A stretch of DNA of 14,904 nt from an uncultured Actinomycetes bacterium (GTDB lineage Bacteria > Actinomycetota > Actinomycetes > Nanopelagicales > Nanopelagicaceae). Every line of letters begins with the position of its first letter. Position 1 is the stretch's first letter. The DNA lies in assembly GCA_903928395.1 (NCBI GenBank), contig CAIYQS010000030.1:1-14904 (forward strand). Reading direction: 5' to 3'. Of this stretch, positions 6,614 through 12,526 are shown piece after piece. The translations under genes and the position numbers were made by a program. A model generated the notes under the pieces. It saw nothing but the letters and a program-made list of their open reading frames with translations, did not search any database and was not told the origin of the DNA.

Positions 6614-6629
6614 GCCGAACCCCTTCGGC
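6614..6629 (+). other. GC-rich hairpin in the leader of the second MerR gene
   Basis: GCCGAA at 6614-6619 and TTCGGC at 6624-6629 form a perfect six-base stem with a CCCC loop. It lies 26 bases before the MerR start, in a 145-base gap that otherwise shows no recognisable gene or riboswitch. It has only a TTT run after it, so terminator strength is doubtful. It could be a weak terminator for the nuclease gene, a 5' leader structure, or an operator. Confidence 0.4.
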
Positions 6630-6655
6630 TTTCAGGCCCTAAGAATTGAGCATTC

Positions 6656-7159
6656 ATGAGCGATGTCAACTCCGAGATCGGTTATCGCGGAGCTACGGCA
6701 TGCGTAGCTGCTGGAATTACATATCGTCAACTCGACTACTGGGCTAGAACCGAACTTGTTGCGCCAAGCATCAAGAGTGCGGCTGGCTCTGGCTCGCAAC
6801 GCCTCTATAGCTTTGGTGACATATTAGTTCTAAAGATTGTTAAGCGTTTGCTAGATACCGGCGTATCTCTCCAAAATATCCGTGCTGCCGTAGAACACCT
6901 TCGAAATCGTGGAGTGGCTGATCTCGAGAGCATGACCCTCATGAGCGACGGGGTTTCCATTTATGAATGCGCAAGTGCCGATGAAATTATCGACTTGCTT
7001 CAGGGCGGTCAAGGGGTTTTCGGAATCGCGATCAATCGCGTATGGAATGAAGTTGAGGGTTCACTTGCCAATCTCCAAGGTGAGTCGAGCGTTGATGGGT
7101 CCATTATCACATCAGGCAAAGATGAATTAGCCCAGCGAAGGAAGCGCAAGGGGGCATAA
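6656..7159 (+). CDS. MerR-family regulator, ResR (Rv1830) type
   Basis: Transcription regulator with a single N-terminal MerR-type helix-turn-helix. The 167-residue protein carries ITYRQLDYWARTELVAPS at 21-38 and the wing GSQRLYSFGD at 46-55, followed by a helix DILVLKIVKRLLDTGVS and a C-terminal domain that ends in a basic tail (RRKRKGA). It lies in the place of M. tuberculosis Rv1830, the regulator named ResR and linked to growth, division and antibiotic resilience. No metal- or thiol-binding Cys cluster of classical MerR sensors is seen. The Shine-Dalgarno is weak (GAG at 6648-6650), and a GC-rich hairpin lies just upstream. It is followed after 50 bases by gcvP. The ligand and targets are unknown. 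Confidence 0.88.
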   Translation: MSDVNSEIGYRGATACVAAGITYRQLDYWARTELVAPSIKSAAGSGSQRLYSFGDILVLKIVKRLLDTGVSLQNIRAAVEHLRNRGVADLESMTLMSDGVSIYECASADEIIDLLQGGQGVFGIAINRVWNEVEGSLANLQGESSVDGSIITSGKDELAQRRKRKGA

Positions 7160-7209
7160 AACTCTTTATCCTTTCCCTAGGAGAATATTTAATTTCTTAA
7201 GGGGGATCG

Positions 7210-10065
7210 GTGTCGATTCGAAAAAATTTTGTTGATCGCCATATAGGGCCAGATCAAAACGAGATTGCGCTGATGCTTTCGGAACTCGGCGAAAAATCCC
7301 TTGACTCACTTATTGAAAAAGTTGTGCCTTCAAACATCGCCATGCGAGAGCGACTAGTCGACCTCTTGCCAACGGCGATATCTGAAGTAGCCGCAATTGA
7401 GCAATTACGGAGTTACGCTTCAGAAAACTCGGTGATGCGGTCTTATATTGGAATTGGCTATTACGGAACGATAACTCCACCGGTTGTGCTGCGAAACATT
7501 CTTGAAAATCCTGCGTGGTATACCGCTTACACACCTTACCAACCGGAAATTAGTCAGGGTCGCCTCGAAGCAATTTTTGCGTTCCAAACTGTCATCGGTG
7601 ATCTCACGGGTCTCCCGATAGCAAATGCCTCGATGTTAGATGAAGCAACTTCCGCAGCTGAAGCAATGACTCTTGCGAGGCGGGTGTGGACTGGTAGTGA
7701 CGAAGCCGCCTTTTTTGTCGATTCGCATTTACATCCCCACATTAAGGCCGTGATTCATACGAGAGCAAAACCTTTAAATATTCCGATCATTGAAGGTAGT
7801 CAATCAGCGCTACCCGAAATGAACGATGCGATCTTTGGTGCGGTCTTGGCCCAAACATCCACGTACGGACAACTTTTTGATTTAACCAAAGCAATAGCGG
7901 TAATTCATGATGCAGGAGCGCTAGCCATTGTTGCCTGCGACTTGCTCGCACTTTCATTGTATAAGTCTCCCGGAGAATACGGCGCGGATGTTGCGGTTGG
8001 ATCAGCGCAACGCTTTGGCGTGCCGATGGGTTTCGGTGGCCCGCATGCAGGTTTCATGTCGGTCCGACAAGGACTTGAGCGATCATTGCCCGGAAGATTG
8101 GTTGGGCAGAGCGTTGATTCTCATGGCAATCCAGCATTTCGGTTAGCTCTACAGACGAGGGAGCAACATATTCGTCGAGACAAGGCGACTTCCAATATTT
8201 GCACAGCGCAGGTACTTCTTGCGGTCATGTCTGGATTTTATGCAATGTGGCATGGGCCAGAGGGGTTACATGCCATTGCCGAGCGGGTTCGTTTGCACAC
8301 TCATTCACTGCGCAACTCTCTTGCGAATCTAGGACTGAAAGTAACGATGGGGGAGATCTTTGATACCATCGTTGTTAACGCAGTAAATGCAGATGAAATT
8401 CTAAGTCGCGCCCTTGCGAAAGGGATTAACTTCCGCAAAGTATCTTCAGATTCGATTGGTATCTCGCTCGACGAAACGGTGACAGATCAAGATTTGAAGG
8501 ATCTCCTTGAACTCTTTGACGCATCTCTAGTTAGCAAAACGGAGTCGATTCCTAGTGCATTGATTCGCGGAACCAAATATTTAACGCACCGAGTATTCAA
8601 TACCTATCATTCCGAAACAGCGATGCTGCGATATATTCGCGCATTGGCCGATCGGGATTTGGCGCTAGATCGATCAATGATCCCACTTGGTTCTTGCACC
8701 ATGAAACTCAATGCAACAACTGAGATGATCCCAATCACGTGGCCCGAATTCTCTTCATTACATCCATTCGCACCTGCAGAACAGAGTGCGGGATATCGCC
8801 GATTGATTCGGGAACTATCGGAGTGGCTAATAGCAATCACTGGCTATGACGCCGTTTCTCTTCAACCTAATGCGGGTTCGCAAGGCGAATTCGCCGGGTT
8901 GTTGGCGATTCGGAATTTCCTCGTGAGCACCGGTGAAGAAGATCGCAATATTTGTTTGATTCCATCAAGTGCGCACGGAACAAACGCTGCTAGCGCTGTT
9001 ATGGCCGGCATGCGAGTGGTCGTGGTTGCGTGCGATGAGGCTGGCAATGTTTCAATCGATGATATGAAGGCGAAGATTGCAGAATACGGTGACCGATTGG
9101 CAGCATTGATGGTTACGTATCCATCAACACATGGAGTTTTTGAAGCCGCCATCTCTGAAATCTGCGGGTTGGTTCATGACGCTGGCGGACAGGTTTACGT
9201 CGATGGTGCGAATCTCAATGCCCTTGTGGGCTTAGCGCAACCTGGAAAATTTGGAGCCGATGTCTCGCACTTAAATCTCCACAAGACATTTTGTATCCCG
9301 CACGGCGGTGGGGGACCAGGGGTAGGGCCGGTCATCAGTCGGGCTCACCTAGCCCCGTTCTTGCCAAATCACCCACTCGATCTAACGGTTGGTTCTGCGC
9401 AGGGTCCTGGACCGGTTAGTTCTGCACCGTTTGGATCAGCTGGCATCCTGCCCATTTCTTGGAGTTACATCCAAATGATGGGGGGAGATGGGTTAACTAG
9501 AGCCACTGAAGTAGCGATTCTTTCGGCTAATTACATCGCAAAACGGCTCGATCCATACTTCCCTGTGCTTTACAAGGGCACCCATGGGTACATCGCTCAT
9601 GAATGCATCGTAGATTTACGAGAAATAACGAAGCTGACTGGTGCAACAGTGGATGATGTTGCTAAGCGTTTGATGGATTACGGTTTTCACGCCCCTACGG
9701 TCAGCTTCCCGGTGGCGGGCACGATGATGATTGAACCCACCGAGTCGGAAGATCTCGCAGAACTGGATCGCTTCATCAATGCCATGGTTTCCATTCGGGC
9801 TGAGATTTCTGACATTGAGCATGGAGAACTGCGTATCGAAGAATCTCCGCTTCGTTTTGCCCCACACACTGATAGTGATTTGCTGCGCCAGGAGTGGGAC
9901 AGGAAATACAGCCGGGAAGTCGCCGCATATCCGCAAGGAGCCGATGCGGAAATGGCTCATAAAGGTAAGTACTGGCCGATGACCGGGAGAATTGATGGCG
10001 TCTACGGCGATCGAAACCTGATCTGTTCCTGCACTCCGATCGAGGAGCTGGCTATCAACGGATGA
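7210..10065 (+). CDS. gcvP: Glycine dehydrogenase (decarboxylating), GcvP
   Basis: PLP-dependent P protein of the glycine cleavage system: decarboxylates glycine and loads the aminomethyl group onto lipoylated GcvH. At 951 residues it is the single-chain form, in which an N-terminal half resembling GcvPA and a C-terminal half resembling GcvPB are joined. The start RKNFVDRHIGP is typical. The PLP lysine is Lys692 in NLHKTFCIPHGGGGPG, and the C-half signature MIPLGSCTMKLNA is intact. The start is GTG at 7210, preceded by AAGGGGG at 7199-7205. The stop overlaps the next gene by four bases (ATGA). No glycine riboswitch is evident in the 50-base upstream gap. gcvT is not in the window. Confidence 0.98.
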   Translation: MSIRKNFVDRHIGPDQNEIALMLSELGEKSLDSLIEKVVPSNIAMRERLVDLLPTAISEVAAIEQLRSYASENSVMRSYIGIGYYGTITPPVVLRNILENPAWYTAYTPYQPEISQGRLEAIFAFQTVIGDLTGLPIANASMLDEATSAAEAMTLARRVWTGSDEAAFFVDSHLHPHIKAVIHTRAKPLNIPIIEGSQSALPEMNDAIFGAVLAQTSTYGQLFDLTKAIAVIHDAGALAIVACDLLALSLYKSPGEYGADVAVGSAQRFGVPMGFGGPHAGFMSVRQGLERSLPGRLVGQSVDSHGNPAFRLALQTREQHIRRDKATSNICTAQVLLAVMSGFYAMWHGPEGLHAIAERVRLHTHSLRNSLANLGLKVTMGEIFDTIVVNAVNADEILSRALAKGINFRKVSSDSIGISLDETVTDQDLKDLLELFDASLVSKTESIPSALIRGTKYLTHRVFNTYHSETAMLRYIRALADRDLALDRSMIPLGSCTMKLNATTEMIPITWPEFSSLHPFAPAEQSAGYRRLIRELSEWLIAITGYDAVSLQPNAGSQGEFAGLLAIRNFLVSTGEEDRNICLIPSSAHGTNAASAVMAGMRVVVVACDEAGNVSIDDMKAKIAEYGDRLAALMVTYPSTHGVFEAAISEICGLVHDAGGQVYVDGANLNALVGLAQPGKFGADVSHLNLHKTFCIPHGGGGPGVGPVISRAHLAPFLPNHPLDLTVGSAQGPGPVSSAPFGSAGILPISWSYIQMMGGDGLTRATEVAILSANYIAKRLDPYFPVLYKGTHGYIAHECIVDLREITKLTGATVDDVAKRLMDYGFHAPTVSFPVAGTMMIEPTESEDLAELDRFINAMVSIRAEISDIEHGELRIEESPLRFAPHTDSDLLRQEWDRKYSREVAAYPQGADAEMAHKGKYWPMTGRIDGVYGDRNLICSCTPIEELAING

Positions 10066-10865
10066 GCGACCGGATCGATTACATCGCGCGTAAAATTGAC
10101 AGGGATTTCGAGCTAGATGGGAACTTGGCGAAGACCGTCTGGCAAGAAGCAACATGGAGTTCAAGTTTTGTCGATATGGCATCGGGGGAGCAGCCCGAAT
10201 ATGACACTCGGTGCGCATTAGTGTGGAGTGAAACCCGACTTTATGTGGCTTTTGCCGCGGAAGAGCCAAACATTCAAGCCTCCTTGACGAAGCGCGATAG
10301 TTTGATCTTTCTGGAAAATGACTTGGAACTCTTCATCGACGGTGTTGATTGTTATTACGAACTCGAACTTAACGCACTCAATACCTTGTACGAGGTCTTT
10401 TTCATCTGGCGCGATTCCGCTTTAAACGAAGAGAAGTTCCCGCCCGAAGTCTTCGATATTAGAAGCCCTGACACATACACATTCGGTGGTGACTATGACA
10501 GGACAGGTGAATCTTTCTGGATTGGAACGCACCCTCGAGGCACCAGATGGGCTTTTAGGGGTTTTGATATGCCAGGACTAGAAACAGCCGTTCATTTAAA
10601 TGGAACCCTCAATGATCCGTTGAGAGTTGATCGAGGCTGGTCGGCAGAGATATCAATTCCATGGAAGAGTCTGGGGTACTTGGCACGTGGGAGGAGCTTG
10701 CCTCCTGAAGTGGGTGATACGTGGCGTATGTTCCTTGGTCGCTTTCAAAAGAAAATTGTGGACGGAAAGGAGATCTCGCCCCATCCAGCTAGCGCTTTAC
10801 GCTCCCATGGCGTTTATGACACGCATTTACCGGAGGAGTGGAGCGTTATCTCATTTAGCAAGTAA
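10062..10865 (+). CDS. Carbohydrate-binding family 9-like (CBM9-like) protein
   Basis: The 267-residue protein resembles the CBM9-like beta-sandwich domain found in many secreted bacterial proteins. Visible landmarks are the opening LDGNLAKTVWQEA (18-30), VWSETRLYVAFAAEEP (54-69), the DLELFID strand (87-93), YYELELNALNTLYEV (98-112), GWSAEISIPWKSLG (192-205), WRMFLGRFQ (221-229) and the closing THLPEEWSVISF (254-265). No signal peptide, membrane segment, or enzymatic domain is seen, so it should be cytosolic, unlike typical relatives. Its ATG overlaps the gcvP stop by four bases, so it is probably made together with GcvP. The function and the ligand, if any, are unknown; a role in glycine metabolism is suggested only by coupling. 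Confidence 0.75.
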   Translation: MSDRIDYIARKIDRDFELDGNLAKTVWQEATWSSSFVDMASGEQPEYDTRCALVWSETRLYVAFAAEEPNIQASLTKRDSLIFLENDLELFIDGVDCYYELELNALNTLYEVFFIWRDSALNEEKFPPEVFDIRSPDTYTFGGDYDRTGESFWIGTHPRGTRWAFRGFDMPGLETAVHLNGTLNDPLRVDRGWSAEISIPWKSLGYLARGRSLPPEVGDTWRMFLGRFQKKIVDGKEISPHPASALRSHGVYDTHLPEEWSVISFSK

Positions 10866-10901
10866 TTCCGGTTGCAAACTTATTACTTTACATAATGTAG
10901 A
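10866..10901. other. Short gap between convergent operons
   Basis: Only 36 bases separate the stop of the CBM9-like gene from that of ppm1 on the other strand. The gap is AT-rich and contains the interrupted palindrome TACATAATGTA (10889-10899). I see no GC-rich stem with a T-run on either strand, so how the two converging transcripts end is not evident. Confidence 0.6.
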
Positions 10902-11630
10902 TTATCGGCGATTGAACATGCGTTGAAAACCCCACCAGGTGGTCATCCAAAACGCTTCCAGAACGATTTTCCCGCTCATTTTGGATCTTCCAGCGACTCG
11001 CTCCACAAACGTTATTGGAACTTCAACGATCTTTAACTTGTCAGCCGCTGCTAACCGGACAATTTCAATTTGAAATCCATACCCTAAAGTTTGCAGATCA
11101 GAATCTAAAATATCTTTAACCAGTGGCCGGCTCAAGACTCGGTAACCACTTGTTAAGTCGCGGTAAGGCAAACCCAGGACTGTTGAGGCATATTTGGTAC
11201 CGAATTTGGATATTAACCGACGACCAATCGGCCAGTTAACTACAGCGCCACCTGGCATCCATCGGGTTCCAAGAACCAGATCACACTGTTGTGCAACGCT
11301 CAGTAGATCGACAAGTTCCTCGGGCTGATGGCTGCCGTCCGCATCCATTTCGACAAAAAAATCATAATTTTGGGAAATTCCCCAGGTGAAACCAGCTAGA
11401 TATGCCGGACCCAATCCGGCCTTTTGATCCCGGTGCAGTACAAATATCTTGGTATTTACCAAGGAATCGGCGATTTTGCCGGTTCCATCCGGCGAATTGT
11501 CATCCACTATTAAAATGTCGACTTTTGGCTGTGAAATCTGCAGCCGCGCAATGACATCCTTGATATTGGCTGCCTCGTTGTAGGTAGGGATGATTACCAG
11601 CGTTCGGTCGGTGCCCAACTCTTCATTCAC
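10902..11630 (-). CDS. ppm1: Polyprenol monophosphomannose synthase (GT2)
   Basis: Transfers mannose from GDP-mannose to polyprenyl phosphate, giving the lipid-linked donor used for actinobacterial lipoglycans and protein mannosylation on the outer face of the membrane. It is a GT2 glycosyltransferase with IIPTYNEAANI (14-24), VDDNSPDGTG (43-52), the metal-binding DAD in MDADGSHQP (96-104), GTRWMPGGAVVNWP (122-135), TSGYRVL (161-167) and the C-terminal VPITFVER-GRSKMS signature; numbering is from a TTG one codon further upstream. There is no C-terminal membrane domain and no fused acyltransferase, unlike the two-domain M. tuberculosis Ppm1. I take GTG at 11630, which overlaps the exonuclease stop as GTGA; the TTG at 11633 is the alternative. 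No Shine-Dalgarno is visible, consistent with coupling. Confidence 0.9.
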   Translation of the reverse strand: MNEELGTDRTLVIIPTYNEAANIKDVIARLQISQPKVDILIVDDNSPDGTGKIADSLVNTKIFVLHRDQKAGLGPAYLAGFTWGISQNYDFFVEMDADGSHQPEELVDLLSVAQQCDLVLGTRWMPGGAVVNWPIGRRLISKFGTKYASTVLGLPYRDLTSGYRVLSRPLVKDILDSDLQTLGYGFQIEIVRLAAADKLKIVEVPITFVERVAGRSKMSGKIVLEAFWMTTWWGFQRMFNRR

Positions 11631-12526
11631 CAATTGAGTGCAGCAATCATTCGATCAATGGAAGCTCCCAGCCCGTAATCGGCCTTAAAGCGCCAGATTG
11701 CATCCATATTTTGGGGTCGTTTGGGAAGGTGGATCGACATCGGAGGAACAGGAACATCAAGCGCACAGTGAACCAGTCTTGGCGCGATCGCAACATAATC
11801 CGCGCCTTCAATGAGTTTCTTTCGAATTCCACTCGATAACCGTTCATCGCCTGCGTGCGCTGCTGCAAGAGCTTCTTCAATAGTCTCGAAGTTGTTAGCG
11901 ATTAGCGCCGCTCCCTTTTCGCCAATACCTCTTATTCCGGGCAAGCCGTCGGAGGCATCTCCACGGATCATCGCAAACAAGGCGTACCGCTCCCCTGGGA
12001 TTTGGTAACGAGCTTCAATCCAAGCTCGATCTACTAAATCGTGATTTGAAATCCCCTTGGCTAGATAAACAACTTTTACTCGACGTTTGTCGTCTACTAA
12101 TTGAAAAAGGTCGCGATCTCCGGTGGCGACAAAAGTTGGACCGCGTTCTTTAACACTGAAGGTTGCCATGATGTCATCGGCTTCGTAGTCGTCTACTCCA
12201 AGCATAGGGATGCCGAAAGCTTCCAAGATATCCAACAGAATCGGAATTTGCGGTCCTAGTGTATCTGGCTCTTCCTCCTCCCCTGATTCATCGATTCGAT
12301 TTGCTTTGTAACCTGGGAAAAGCTCGACTCTCCAACTGGGTCGCCAATCTCCTTCCAGACAAGCAACTAATCGCGAAGGTTGATACTGCGTAATGAGCCG
12401 CGCTGACATATCTAAGAAGCCACGAATTGCATTGACTGGCTCGCCGTTAGGTGAAAGTAGCGTGTCCGGCATTCCAAAATATGCGCGGTACCAGAGAGAT
12501 GCGCTATCTAAAAGGAGAAGTGTCAT
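11627..12526 (-). CDS. 5'-3' exonuclease, FEN/PolA N-terminal-like
   Basis: Stand-alone relative of the 5'-nuclease domain of DNA polymerase I, expected to cut flap or RNA-primed 5' ends with two metal ions. The 299-residue protein has Asp7 (LLLLDSASLWYRAYF), the arch region DWRPSWRVELFPGYKANR (60-77), the acidic cluster DDYEADD (112-118), ATGDRDLFQL (134-143) and the DNA-binding helix-hairpin GDASDGLPGIRGIGEKGA (189-206). Where PolA has FD before the arch, this protein has Glu58-Gly-Asp60. No polymerase or proofreading domain follows. It resembles M. tuberculosis Rv2090, which is also near helY. The ATG overlaps the helY stop as ATGA and its own TGA overlaps ppm1, so all three are likely one transcript. 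Confidence 0.93.
   Translation of the reverse strand: MTLLLLDSASLWYRAYFGMPDTLLSPNGEPVNAIRGFLDMSARLITQYQPSRLVACLEGDWRPSWRVELFPGYKANRIDESGEEEEPDTLGPQIPILLDILEAFGIPMLGVDDYEADDIMATFSVKERGPTFVATGDRDLFQLVDDKRRVKVVYLAKGISNHDLVDRAWIEARYQIPGERYALFAMIRGDASDGLPGIRGIGEKGAALIANNFETIEEALAAAHAGDERLSSGIRKKLIEGADYVAIAPRLVHCALDVPVPPMSIHLPKRPQNMDAIWRFKADYGLGASIDRMIAALNW

Noticed and set aside
7160..7209. Glycine riboswitch before gcvP (or gcvH)
   Set aside because: The gaps of 50 and 28 bases are too short for the aptamer and show none of its conserved purine-rich core.
9616..10269. 217-codon open frame on the minus strand across the gcvP/CBM9-like junction
   Set aside because: Both sense genes here have convincing family motifs throughout; the antisense frame shows no recognisable domain and is best explained as a shadow.
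10866..10901. Bidirectional intrinsic terminator
   Set aside because: TACATAATGTA has only one base between arms and no GC stem or T-run, so an RNA hairpin terminator is not supported.
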